In this document: positions 24,807 to 33,500 of the stretch, in pieces | Position numbering within the stretch: position 1 is the stretch's first letter | How the letters are laid out: every line of letters starts with the position of its first letter | Source: Roseiarcus sp963709655 | GTDB lineage: Bacteria; Pseudomonadota; Alphaproteobacteria; Rhizobiales; Beijerinckiaceae | NCBI GenBank assembly: GCA_963709655.1 | Contig: CAVPXF010000026.1 | Location: forward strand, 248,001-312,000 | Reading direction: 5' to 3' | DNA length: 64,000 nt | Translations under genes and position numbers: made by a program | Notes under the pieces: generated by a model | Database searches by the model: none | Told to the model about the DNA's origin: nothing | Seen by the model: only the letters and a program-made list of their open reading frames with translations

Positions 24807-25754
24807 GTGGGAAGGCTGATCCTTCAGCGATCAATTCTCGGTGTCCTGACGCTGCTCGCCGCGTCCGCGCTCATCTTCATCGGCACCGAAATCCTTCCTG
24901 GCGACCTCGCCTCCGCCATCCTGCAGAACCAGGCGACGCCCGAAAACCTGGCCAAACTGCGCCTCGATCTCGGCCTCGACCGGCCGGCGATCGTTCGCTA
25001 TTTCGAATGGCTGTTCGCAGCGTTGCGCGGCGACTTCGGCCATTCGCTCGCCAACGGCCGCGACGTTTTTGAGCTGATCGCGCCGCGCTTCGCCAACACG
25101 ATGTTTCTTGCGGCTTACGCGGCGGTGGTCGCGGTTCCTCTCGCCGTCGGCCTTGGGCTCGCGGCTGCGATCCGGCAGGGCGGGATATTCGACCGCACGG
25201 TCAACGTGCTGACCCTGATGACCATCTCGGTGCCGGAATACTTTCTCGCCTATCTCTTGATCAAATATGTCGCGGTCGATCTCGGCTGGTTTCCGTCCTT
25301 GGCGAACGTCTCCTCGGACACCCCGTTCCTCGACCGCCTCTACTATGCGTTCCTGCCGATGCTGACGCTCGTGCTCGTCATCGTTGCGCATATGATGCGG
25401 ATGACGCGCGCATCGGTGCTCGCGGTGATGGCGAGCCCCTATATCGAGATGGCCATCCTCAAGGGTCTGACGCAGACCCGCATCGTGTTGCGCCACGCCC
25501 TTCCGAACGCGCTTGCGCCCATCATCGCGGTGGTTGCGCTGAACCTCGCCTATCTCATCGTCGGCGTGGTCGTGGTCGAGACCGTCTTCGTCTATCCGGG
25601 ACTCGGGCAGTTGATGGTCGACGAGGTCTCCAAGCACGACGTTCCGGTGGTGCAGGCGTGCGGGCTGATTTTCGCGGCGACCTTCATTGCGCTGAATATG
25701 CTGGCCGACATCCTCTCGATCCTGTCCAATCCGCGCCTGCGGCAGCCGCGTTAG
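24807..25754 (+). CDS. ABC transporter permease, DppB/OppB type
   Basis: A 315-residue inner-membrane permease with about six membrane segments: LGVLTLLAASALIFIGTEI at the N-terminus, PGDLASAIL periplasmic loop, and a binding-protein-dependent transport EAA-like loop near ILKGLTQTRIVLRHALPNAL. It begins with GTG at 24807, 80 bases after the binding-protein stop. The next permease follows after 9 bases. Confidence 0.93.
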   Translation: MGRLILQRSILGVLTLLAASALIFIGTEILPGDLASAILQNQATPENLAKLRLDLGLDRPAIVRYFEWLFAALRGDFGHSLANGRDVFELIAPRFANTMFLAAYAAVVAVPLAVGLGLAAAIRQGGIFDRTVNVLTLMTISVPEYFLAYLLIKYVAVDLGWFPSLANVSSDTPFLDRLYYAFLPMLTLVLVIVAHMMRMTRASVLAVMASPYIEMAILKGLTQTRIVLRHALPNALAPIIAVVALNLAYLIVGVVVVETVFVYPGLGQLMVDEVSKHDVPVVQACGLIFAATFIALNMLADILSILSNPRLRQPR

Positions 25755-25763
25755 GGTCCGCCG

Positions 25764-26591
25764 ATGCGCCTTCTCGGACACAAGCTCAGCATCCCCGCCC
25801 AGATTGGATTGGCGATCGTCGCCATCAATCTCATGGTGGCGATCTTCGCGCCTCTGATCGCGCCCTTCGACCAGACCGCGGTGCTCGGCGACGCGTGGGC
25901 GGACCCGGACAGGCAGCACTGGCTCGGACTCGACAACCTCGGCCGCGACCTTCTGAGCCGGCTCATCTACGGCGCTCGCCTGTCGATCGGGCTTGCGCTG
26001 GTCATTACCGCGCTGTCGTTCTTCATCGGCATCGTCACCGGATTCGCAGCGGCCGTAGCTGGCGGCTGGGTCGATCAGGCGTTGTCGCGGTTGGTCGACC
26101 TGCTGCTGTCGATGCCGACTTTAATTTTCGCCTTCGTCATCTTGTCGGTGCTCGGCTCGGGCCTGCCGGTGCTCGTCGTCACCATCGCCACGCTCAATTC
26201 GACCAAGGTCTTCCGCCTGGCGCGGTCCGTCGCCGTGGGACTCGTCAGCCTAGAGTTCGTCGAGGCTGCGCGACTGCGTGGCGAGGGCTGGTGGTGGATC
26301 ATCACCCGCGAAATCTTTCCCAACGCCATCCCGCCGCTGACCGCCGAATTCGGCCTGCGCTTCTGTTTCACATTTCTTTTCATCGCTGCGCTGAGCTTCC
26401 TCGGCCTCGGCGTGCAGCCGCCCGCCGCCGACTGGGGCAGCATGGTCAAGGACTACCGCGACATGATCAATTTCGGCTACGCGGCTCCCATCTATCCCGC
26501 CGCCGCAATTGCGATCCTGACGATCGGCGTCAATTTCATCGTCGACTGGATGCTGTCGATTCACTCTCGCGGTCAAGGGGAAGGCGCGTGA
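25764..26591 (+). CDS. ABC transporter permease, DppC/OppC type
   Basis: A 275-residue partner permease with the N-terminal extra segment of the DppC type, the HWLGLDNLGRDLLSRLIYGAR signature and an EAA loop in VEAARLRGEGWWWIITREIF. It forms the heterodimeric channel with the upstream permease. Its stop overlaps the GTG start of the ATPase gene. Confidence 0.94.
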   Translation: MRLLGHKLSIPAQIGLAIVAINLMVAIFAPLIAPFDQTAVLGDAWADPDRQHWLGLDNLGRDLLSRLIYGARLSIGLALVITALSFFIGIVTGFAAAVAGGWVDQALSRLVDLLLSMPTLIFAFVILSVLGSGLPVLVVTIATLNSTKVFRLARSVAVGLVSLEFVEAARLRGEGWWWIITREIFPNAIPPLTAEFGLRFCFTFLFIAALSFLGLGVQPPAADWGSMVKDYRDMINFGYAAPIYPAAAIAILTIGVNFIVDWMLSIHSRGQGEGA

Positions 26592-28228
26592 GCGTCACCG
26601 CCGACAGTTCGATTGTGCTCGACATCCGCGCACTGCAGGTGGCGGTGCGAACCGACCACGGCGAGGGCCCGGTGCTCGTCGACGACGTTTCCCTCACTTT
26701 GCGGCGCGGCGACGTCATCGGTCTCATTGGCGAATCGGGCGCGGGAAAATCGACGATCGGGCTCGCCTCCATGGGCTACACCCGCCGCAACTGCTTCATT
26801 GTCGGGGGCCAGATCCTGTTTGCCGGCGCCGATCTGCGGGCCATGACGGCTGACCAGCGGCGCGCGCTGCGCGGCCTCAAGCTGTCCTATATCGCACAGA
26901 GCGCAGCCGCATCGTTCAATCCGGCGATGACGCTGATGGACCAGGTTTGCGAGGCGCCCATCCGCCACGGGGTGATGGGCCGCGCCGAAGCGCAGACCGC
27001 GGCGGTGGGCCTCTTCCGCGATCTCGATCTGCCGAACCCTGCGACGATCGGTTCGCGTTATCCTCATCAGGTGTCCGGGGGCCAGCTTCAGCGCGTAATG
27101 GCTGCAATGGCGATGATCGGAAAACCAGAAATCATCGTGTTCGACGAACCGACGACGGCGCTCGACGTCACAACGCAGGTCGAGTGCCTCGCGGCCTTCC
27201 GCCGGCTTGTCCGCATCCACGGCGCCGCCGCGCTTTACATAACCCACGATCTGGCTGTCGTCGCCCAGATCGCCGACCGAATCATGGTGCTGCAGCGCGG
27301 CAAGATGGTGGAATTCGGCGACGCACGGAGCATTCTGCAGGCGCCGGAGCAGGACTATACGCGGCGCCTGGTGCACGAAAGGACGGCCGGCCAAACATTC
27401 GTTGCGAGACCGCAGGGCGCCTCGCCGCTGCTCGAGGTCGCAGGCGTGACCGCCCACTATGCCGGCAAGCCGAAGGTCATCGACGACGTGAGCCTGGAAA
27501 TCTATCGCGGCGACACGGTCGCGGTCGTGGGCGAATCGGGATCTGGAAAATCAACGCTCGCCCGGGTGGTGACCGGGCTCTTGCCCCGCGCGAAGGGCGA
27601 TGTGCGCTTCGGCGGCGCGAGCCTGCCGGCGCGCCTCAAAGACCGTTCGCGCGACCATCTTCGGCGCATCCAGATGATTTATCAGATGCCGGACGTCGCC
27701 CTAAACCCGCAGCAGACACTGCTCCAGGTCATCGGCCGGCCGGCGTCGTTCTACTTCCGGCGCTCGCGGGCGGAGGTCCGGGCCCGAGTCCTTGAGCTTC
27801 TCAGGCAGATGGATCTGCCGGAACACTTCATCGACCGGAAGACATCGGAGCTTTCCGGCGGCCAGAAGCAGCGGGTTTCGATCGCCCGGGCGCTTGCGGC
27901 CGAGCCGGATCTCATCATCTGCGACGAGGTCACGTCCGCGCTAGATCAATTGGTCGGCGAGGAGATCCTGCGTCTCCTCAAGCGCCTCCAGGATGAACTC
28001 GGGGTCGCGTATATGTTCATCACCCACGACCTCGGCACGGTGAAACGGATCGCGAACAAAGTGGTGGTCATGCTGCGCGGAAGGACCGTCGCCGCCGGCG
28101 ACACGTCTTCGGTTTTCGCCCCGCCCTATCATCCGTATACGGAGTTGCTCCTGTCATCGGTTCCGGAGATGCGCCCCGACTGGCTTGACGAGGTCCTGGC
28201 TCGCCGTGGCGCCAAACCCGACGTCTAA
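26588..28228 (+). CDS. ABC transporter ATP-binding protein with two nucleotide-binding domains
   Basis: A 546-residue fusion of DppD- and DppF-like ATPases. Domain one has Walker A GESGAGKS (48-55), signature SGGQLQR, Walker B IIVFDEP and the switch ITHD. Domain two has Walker A GESGSGKS (315-322), signature SGGQKQR and Walker B LIICDE. The family C-terminal zinc-free tail ends with YHPYTELLLSSVPE. It energises the DppBC-like permeases. The GTG start overlaps the permease stop (GTGA). Confidence 0.95.
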   Translation: MSVTADSSIVLDIRALQVAVRTDHGEGPVLVDDVSLTLRRGDVIGLIGESGAGKSTIGLASMGYTRRNCFIVGGQILFAGADLRAMTADQRRALRGLKLSYIAQSAAASFNPAMTLMDQVCEAPIRHGVMGRAEAQTAAVGLFRDLDLPNPATIGSRYPHQVSGGQLQRVMAAMAMIGKPEIIVFDEPTTALDVTTQVECLAAFRRLVRIHGAAALYITHDLAVVAQIADRIMVLQRGKMVEFGDARSILQAPEQDYTRRLVHERTAGQTFVARPQGASPLLEVAGVTAHYAGKPKVIDDVSLEIYRGDTVAVVGESGSGKSTLARVVTGLLPRAKGDVRFGGASLPARLKDRSRDHLRRIQMIYQMPDVALNPQQTLLQVIGRPASFYFRRSRAEVRARVLELLRQMDLPEHFIDRKTSELSGGQKQRVSIARALAAEPDLIICDEVTSALDQLVGEEILRLLKRLQDELGVAYMFITHDLGTVKRIANKVVVMLRGRTVAAGDTSSVFAPPYHPYTELLLSSVPEMRPDWLDEVLARRGAKPDV

Positions 28229-28397
28229 AAGAAAAAGGGCGCCCTTGCCGACCCGGCAAATCGTTTCTATACGGCCCCAAAGCCGAGTGACGGCGAAGCT
28301 TGCGCGCGCGGGCGGGCTGACGGTTCGCTTGCGGCCCGTTCATTGCATGGCGCTTAACGCCGACGGACCGTCGGACGAGAGAAGAGGACGTTCCTGA

Positions 28398-30662
28398 ATG
28401 CGGGCGCCGGGCGGACCCCGTCTGTTGCTGCGGCGGCTTCGCGAAGTCATGGCGGAGCCCGTCACGGCGCAGGCGCGTCTCGATCGCATTGTCGTGCTGA
28501 TCGCCTCGAACATGGTGGCGGAGGTCTGTTCGCTCTACGTCGTCCGTGCGGACGGCGCGATGGAACTGTTCGCCACCGAAGGTCTGAACCGCGAGGCTGT
28601 CCATCTGACGACGATGGAGCCGGGCGAGGGTCTTGTCGGACTGATCGCGTCCAGCGCGGAGCCGCTCGCGCTTTCGGACGCGCAGCACCATCCGGCCTTC
28701 TCCTACAAACCCGAAACGGGCGAAGAGATCTACCAGTCGTTTCTTGGCGTGCCCGTGCTGCGAAGCGGCGCCACGATCGGGGTCCTGGTCGTGCAGAATC
28801 GGGCGCGGCGCACCTATTCGGAAGAAGAGGTCGAGGCGCTGCAGACGACGGCGATGTTGCTCGCCGAGATGATCGCGTCGGGCGAGCTTCAGGCGATCGC
28901 CACCCAAGGCGCGCCGATTGCTGTCCGCAGTCCGCGAGCGACTAAGGGGGTCGGCATCGCCGACGGGCTTGGCCTCGGTCATGTCGTGATGCATCAGCCT
29001 CGCGTGGCGGTGTCGAAGATTGTCGCCGACGACGTCGATTCGGAACTGCAGCGGCTCGAATCGGCGATCGGCGCCATGCGCGCCTCGGTCGACGAGTTGA
29101 TCGACCGCAGTGACGACGGCCGGTCGGGCGAACATCGCGACGTGCTGGAAGCCTTCCGGATGATCGCGCATGACCGAGGCTGGCTGCGCCGGCTGCGCGA
29201 AGCGGTGAGTTCGGGGTTAACCGCTGAAGCCGCGGTCGAGCGGGTCCAGAACGACGCCCGCGCCAAGCTGCAGCGGCAGACGGATCCCTATCTGCGCGAC
29301 CGGCTCCACGATCTGACCGATATCGCAAACCGACTGCTGCATCAGCTCGCGGGCCAGAGCCTTGTGCTGCTGCCGGAGGAATTGCCGGAAAACGCGATTC
29401 TGGTCGCGCGGTCGATGAGCCCGGCGGCTTTGCTAGATTACGACCGATCGCGTCTGCGCGGCCTGGTGCTCGAGGAAGGGGGCGCCGCGAGTCATGTCGC
29501 GATCGTCGCGCGGGCGCTGGCGATCCCGGCGGTCAGCGACGTCCCCAACGTGACCGAGATTGTCGAGCACGGCGACGCGATCATCGTCGACGGCGATTCC
29601 GGCGAGGTCTATCTGCGCCCGCCTCCGGACGTCGAGGCGGCCTACGCCGAACGGGCCCGTATGCGCGCGCGCAAGCAGGCGCAGTTTCGCGCCCTCCGCG
29701 ACGTGCCGACGGTCAGCCTCGACGGCGTTCGGATCGGGCTCCACATGAATGCCGGCCTCCTGGTCGACATGCCGCACCTGGTCGAGACCGGCGCCGAATC
29801 GATCGGCCTGTTCCGTACCGAGCTGCAGTTCATGCTGGCCCCGCGCTTCCCGAGGCCCGGCGTCCAGGAAGAGCTCTATCGCTCGATCCTCGATGCGGCT
29901 GGCGACCGGCCGGTCACCTTCCGCACTCTGGACATCGGCGGCGACAAGCTGCTGCCCTACATGAAGGGGTTCGAGGAGGAGAACCCAGCGCTCGGATGGC
30001 GCGCCCTGCGCATTGGCCTCGACCGCCCGGCGCTGCTGCGCATGCAGCTGCGCGCCTTTGTCCGGGCCGCCGCCGGGCGCGATCTCAAGATCATGATCCC
30101 GATGGTCTCGACCGTCGAGGAGTACACGCGAACGCGGGCGCTCTTCGACCGGGAGCTCGACTGGAGCGCGAGCCACGGCTACGAGCCGCCGCGCACAGCG
30201 CTGCTCGGGGTCATGGTCGAGGTGCCATCCCTCTTGTGGCAGCTCGACGAGATCGCCGCCCAGGCCGACTTTCTGTCTGTCGGCTCAAACGATCTGATGC
30301 AGTATCTCTATGCCGTCGACCGCGACAACCGCCGGGTCGCGAACCGCTACGACGCGCTGAGCGTAGGCTTTCTGCGGGCCCTGCGCTCGATCGTCGAGGC
30401 CGGGGCTCGCGCCGGCACGCCGGTCACTCTGTGCGGCGAAATCGGAGGGCGCCCGCTCGAGGCGATGACGCTGACGGCGATCGGCTATCGCCAGCTTTCC
30501 ATGTCGGCGACCTCGATCGGGCCGGTCAAGGCAATGATCCTGACACTCAATGTGAAGGAAACGGCGCGCGCGGTTGCGGCGATGCTGGCGGCGGGTCGCA
30601 ACGACGCCTCGCTGCGCGAACCCCTGCGCGAACTCGCTGATCGCTACGGCGTACGCCTCTAG
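28398..30662 (+). CDS. ptsP: Phosphoenolpyruvate-protein phosphotransferase PtsP (EI-Ntr)
   Basis: A 754-residue enzyme I of the nitrogen-related PTS, which phosphorylates NPr from PEP. Residues 1-165 form the N-terminal GAF sensory domain; the EI N-domain follows; the phosphohistidine is His366 in GGAASHVAIVAR; the PEP-binding TIM barrel has SIGLFRTELQFM, FRTLDIGGDK, IMIPMVSTVEE and the catalytic Cys region VTLCGEIGG. The start at 28398 lies after GAGGAC. In many alphaproteobacteria lysC precedes and prfA follows it; here the prfA partner is kept and an ABC transporter lies upstream. Confidence 0.97.
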   Translation: MRAPGGPRLLLRRLREVMAEPVTAQARLDRIVVLIASNMVAEVCSLYVVRADGAMELFATEGLNREAVHLTTMEPGEGLVGLIASSAEPLALSDAQHHPAFSYKPETGEEIYQSFLGVPVLRSGATIGVLVVQNRARRTYSEEEVEALQTTAMLLAEMIASGELQAIATQGAPIAVRSPRATKGVGIADGLGLGHVVMHQPRVAVSKIVADDVDSELQRLESAIGAMRASVDELIDRSDDGRSGEHRDVLEAFRMIAHDRGWLRRLREAVSSGLTAEAAVERVQNDARAKLQRQTDPYLRDRLHDLTDIANRLLHQLAGQSLVLLPEELPENAILVARSMSPAALLDYDRSRLRGLVLEEGGAASHVAIVARALAIPAVSDVPNVTEIVEHGDAIIVDGDSGEVYLRPPPDVEAAYAERARMRARKQAQFRALRDVPTVSLDGVRIGLHMNAGLLVDMPHLVETGAESIGLFRTELQFMLAPRFPRPGVQEELYRSILDAAGDRPVTFRTLDIGGDKLLPYMKGFEEENPALGWRALRIGLDRPALLRMQLRAFVRAAAGRDLKIMIPMVSTVEEYTRTRALFDRELDWSASHGYEPPRTALLGVMVEVPSLLWQLDEIAAQADFLSVGSNDLMQYLYAVDRDNRRVANRYDALSVGFLRALRSIVEAGARAGTPVTLCGEIGGRPLEAMTLTAIGYRQLSMSATSIGPVKAMILTLNVKETARAVAAMLAAGRNDASLREPLRELADRYGVRL

Positions 30663-30700
30663 CGCCGCCAGCTTCGCTCCTTTTCTTCCGGTTCCCGACC

Positions 30701-31777
30701 ATGGCCGCCATCCACAATTTCGATCTGATCCTGCGCCGGCATGAGGAGATCGGCGCTCGCCTGACGGAGGGGGTCGGCGGCGCCGAATATTCGGCGCTCT
30801 CGCGAGAGCTCAACGACCTTGAGCCGGTCGTGGGGGCGATCCGGGCGTTCCGCGGCAAGGAGAAAGAGCGGGCGGAGCTGGCGGCCCTCCTCGCTGATCC
30901 CGCGCTGGATCCTGAGATGCGCGCGCTGGCGGCCGACGAGCTCGCCAACGCCGAGTCGGCCTCGGAAGACATGGCCCAGGCCATCCGCATCGCGCTCCTG
31001 CCCAAGGACGCCGCGGACGAGGGCGACGCGATCCTCGAAGTGCGCGCCGGCACAGGGGGCGACGAGGCGGCTTTGTTCGCCGGCGATCTCTTTCGCATGT
31101 ATGTCAAATACGCGGAGGCGAAGCGCTGGACCGTCGAGACGCTTTCGACCAGCGAGGGGACCGCCGGGGGCTACAAGGAAATCGTGGCGCAGATCTCGGG
31201 AAAGGGCGTGTTCGCGCGCCTCAAGTTCGAGAGCGGCGTACACCGGGTGCAGCGCGTGCCGGCGACCGAGACGCAGGGGCGCATCCACACGTCCGCCGCA
31301 ACCGTCGCCGTTCTGCCGCTCGCCGAGGAGGCGGACCTCGTGATCAACGAGGCCGATCTCAAGATCGACACCATGCGCTCGAGCGGCGCCGGCGGCCAGC
31401 ACGTGAACAAGACCGAATCGGCGATCCGTATCACCCACTTGCCGACGGGGGTCGTGGTCGCGATGCAGGAGGAGCGCTCACAGCACCGCAACCGGGCGAA
31501 GGCCATGGCGCTCCTGCGGTCGCGCATCCTCGACGCGCGAAACCAGAAGCTCGACGCCGAGCGGGCCGAGGAGCGCCGCTCTCAGGTTGGCTCGGGCGAC
31601 CGGTCGCAGCGCATCCGCACCTACAACTTCCCCCAGGGTCGGGTGACGGACCATCGGGTCAACCTGACGCTCTATTCGCTCGACCGGATCATGGAGGGCG
31701 AGGGGTTGGACGAGATCGTCGACGCGCTCACCGCCGAACGTCAGGCGGAGCTTCTGGCCCAGCAGGGGGCGGCGTGA
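30701..31777 (+). CDS. prfA: Peptide chain release factor 1
   Basis: RF1 releases the nascent chain at UAA and UAG. The 358-residue protein has the PAT tripeptide anticodon (187-189), the catalytic GGQ (231-233) within SSGAGGQHVNKTES, and the RTYNFPQGRVTDHR region. It starts 38 bases after ptsP. PrmC, the methylase that modifies GGQ and often follows prfA, is absent; nadD overlaps the stop instead. Confidence 0.97.
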   Translation: MAAIHNFDLILRRHEEIGARLTEGVGGAEYSALSRELNDLEPVVGAIRAFRGKEKERAELAALLADPALDPEMRALAADELANAESASEDMAQAIRIALLPKDAADEGDAILEVRAGTGGDEAALFAGDLFRMYVKYAEAKRWTVETLSTSEGTAGGYKEIVAQISGKGVFARLKFESGVHRVQRVPATETQGRIHTSAATVAVLPLAEEADLVINEADLKIDTMRSSGAGGQHVNKTESAIRITHLPTGVVVAMQEERSQHRNRAKAMALLRSRILDARNQKLDAERAEERRSQVGSGDRSQRIRTYNFPQGRVTDHRVNLTLYSLDRIMEGEGLDEIVDALTAERQAELLAQQGAA

Positions 31778-32415
31778 CGCAGGTTCCTCGCCTGCCGCCG
31801 TTTCGGCCCGGCATGCGCATCGGACTGCTCGGCGGCTCGTTCAATCCGCCGCACCAGGGCCATGCGCTGGTGACGCGGCTGGCGCTGACGCGGCTTGGCC
31901 TCGACCGCGTATGGTGGCTGGTGACGCCGGGCAACCCGCTGAAGTCTCCGGCCGAACTGGCGGCCCTGCAGGAGCGGGTCGAGGCCGCGCGCCGGCTGAT
32001 CGCCGGTCCGCGCGTGGCCGTCACCGACATCGAGGCTCAGATCGGAGCGCGCTACACCTACGACACGCTCGCCTGGCTCGCCCGCCGCGCCCGGGGCGCG
32101 CGCTTCGTCTGGCTCATGGGAGCGGACAATCTGCGGCAGTTCCACCTCTGGAGGCACTGGCGCGCCATCGCCGATTTGACGCCGATCGCCGTCGTCGATC
32201 GACCGGGCTCGACCTTGAGGGCCATGGCCAGCCCGGCCGCGGTTGCCCTCGCGCCCTGGCGGACGCCCGAACGCAACGCGCTCCGGCTCGCCGACCAGAC
32301 GCCGCCCGCCCTCGTCTTCCTGCACGGGCCGCGGTCGGCGCTGTCCTCGACGCTGCTTCGCGAAGTTACGCCCGGGACCGGGACCGGCCGTCCGCCATTT
32401 CCGAGTCCATTTTGA
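31774..32415 (+). CDS. nadD: Nicotinate-nucleotide adenylyltransferase
   Basis: A 213-residue enzyme joining nicotinate mononucleotide and ATP to give deamido-NAD. RIGLLGGSFNPPHQGHALV holds the nucleotidyl-transferase HxGH-type motif; FVWLMGADNLRQFHLWRHW and the C-terminal SSTLLR (ISSTxIR motif) are conserved. It starts at a GTG overlapping the prfA stop (GTGA). The C-terminal tail after the motif is short and differs from relatives, so the exact stop could be affected by the indel problem seen elsewhere. Confidence 0.93.
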   Translation: MTQVPRLPPFRPGMRIGLLGGSFNPPHQGHALVTRLALTRLGLDRVWWLVTPGNPLKSPAELAALQERVEAARRLIAGPRVAVTDIEAQIGARYTYDTLAWLARRARGARFVWLMGADNLRQFHLWRHWRAIADLTPIAVVDRPGSTLRAMASPAAVALAPWRTPERNALRLADQTPPALVFLHGPRSALSSTLLREVTPGTGTGRPPFPSPF

Positions 32416-32448
32416 GCCTTTTCAAAGGGTTCCGGCGCCATTTTCAAT
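32409..32448. repeat. Imperfect 40-bp repeat, copy A
   Basis: The bases from tttgagccttttcaaagggt onward, continuing with ggcgccattttcaattc, closely match 61438-61477. Both copies sit at the 3' end of a gene (nadD here, the phoR-like gene there). CCTTT-CAAAGG is partly self-complementary, so this may be a small terminator-like element. Confidence 0.55.
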
Positions 32449-32518
32449 TCATTGTAACCCCCACCACCATCCCCCGGATCAAGTCCGGAGGTCGAATGGT
32501 CCCCCTCTCCGCGCTGAC

Positions 32519-32588
32519 GCGCAGGGGAGGAAAGGCGCCGCCGCGTCTCCTCCCCCGTGCAGCGATAGCGAAACGGGGGAGGGGGAGC
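32519..32588. repeat. 70-bp repeat with hairpin, copy 1
   Basis: Contains aggggaggaaaggcgccgcc, then CTCCCCCGT (32550-32558) paired with ACGGGGGAG (32573-32581). A diverged copy stands at 32946-33018 in the same orientation. Confidence 0.5.
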
Positions 32589-32945
32589 GACTGCATCGGC
32601 GATCGCCCAACGCGCAAGGCGGCCGCTTTCGACTTCAAGAGTAAGCATAACCCGGATTTCAGCGTATGTACATGATTTGTTCGAAGCCACGCCCTGATCG
32701 TGAACGGCGGCTCGGGGGATGCTTCCGCCTCGGCGCCTTGCGCCGCTCTGGCGCGCCGAATCCGCGAAACCCGCTCGCCCGACCTTGCTGATCGAACCCG
32801 CCCCGCGCGCGTCAACGCATGGGCACGTTTGAGGCCGCCGCCAATGTCACAGTTCGACGTGGAGCGGCTGTTGCTGATGACGGGCGTGAACGGTGCACGC
32901 GGGCCAGAAAGCGAGCCTTGCCTCAAAGCGCAAAGTCCGCCCGCG

Positions 32946-33018
32946 CAGGGTAGGAAAGCCGCCGACGCCGCTCCCTGCTCTGTGTCGCGCGAACGGGGAA
33001 GGGCGGCGGAGGGGGAGC
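32946..33018. repeat. 70-bp repeat, copy 2
   Basis: Reads agggtaggaaagccgccgac at the left and gcggagggggagcg at the right, aligning with 32519-32588 but with a degraded hairpin. Confidence 0.45.
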
Positions 33019-33500
33019 GCCGCTCGGCGGCCTGGGAGTTACAATTCATTCTCAGCGCCCGCACTCCAGGCGCCGCCCGGTGTTTACACTGGTTTCCGCC
33101 TATGTAATCCGATCAGTTCGGCCGCCTTTTCCCAGCCGACTTGTGCCTTTCCGCGCCATCGACCTCGATCGCAGCTTGCGAGGCGAAGTCGCTTCCCCTC
33201 AGCCGTCATGCGCCGGCAGACGAGCGCGGAGATGGCTTGGAACCCATTGATGCCGCAGGATTTCGACCCGAAAACCGAGCCGCTATTCGGAAATCCCGCT
33301 CAGCTGGTCACCAAGGCTTAATGCCTTGCGCCTACACGTACTCGCGCGACACGACGGCCGACCGACCAACGGTCGGCCGCAGGCATGAGGCCGCATGTCC
33401 GCGCCGGGCTCGAGCCGGCCTGCCCGTTTCGCGTCTCAAACATTCACTGCGCTCCCGCCTCGCCTGCGGGAACGACCGGGTGGCGCCTGGGGACCAACGC

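Larger units (their letters stand above)
32416..33500. other. Long intergenic region, no gene supported
   Basis: About 1.1 kb between nadD and the chemoreceptor gene. Open frames on both strands show repeat-derived or arginine-rich composition with no domain. It contains a 70-bp repeat present twice (32519-32588 and 32946-33018), a hairpin at 32550-32581 and the 40-bp element at its left end. A decayed gene or a small RNA could be hidden here; I cannot support either. Confidence 0.5.

Noticed and set aside
23185..24834. Very long minus-strand frame (549 codons) opposite the peptide-binding protein
   Set aside because: High GC third positions in the true gene leave the opposite strand open. 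The translation is Arg/Val/Glu-rich without motifs, while the plus strand encodes a clear binding protein.
32444..33064. 206-codon minus-strand frame between nadD and the chemoreceptor
   Set aside because: It crosses both copies of the 70-bp repeat and shows no domain, signal or ribosome site.
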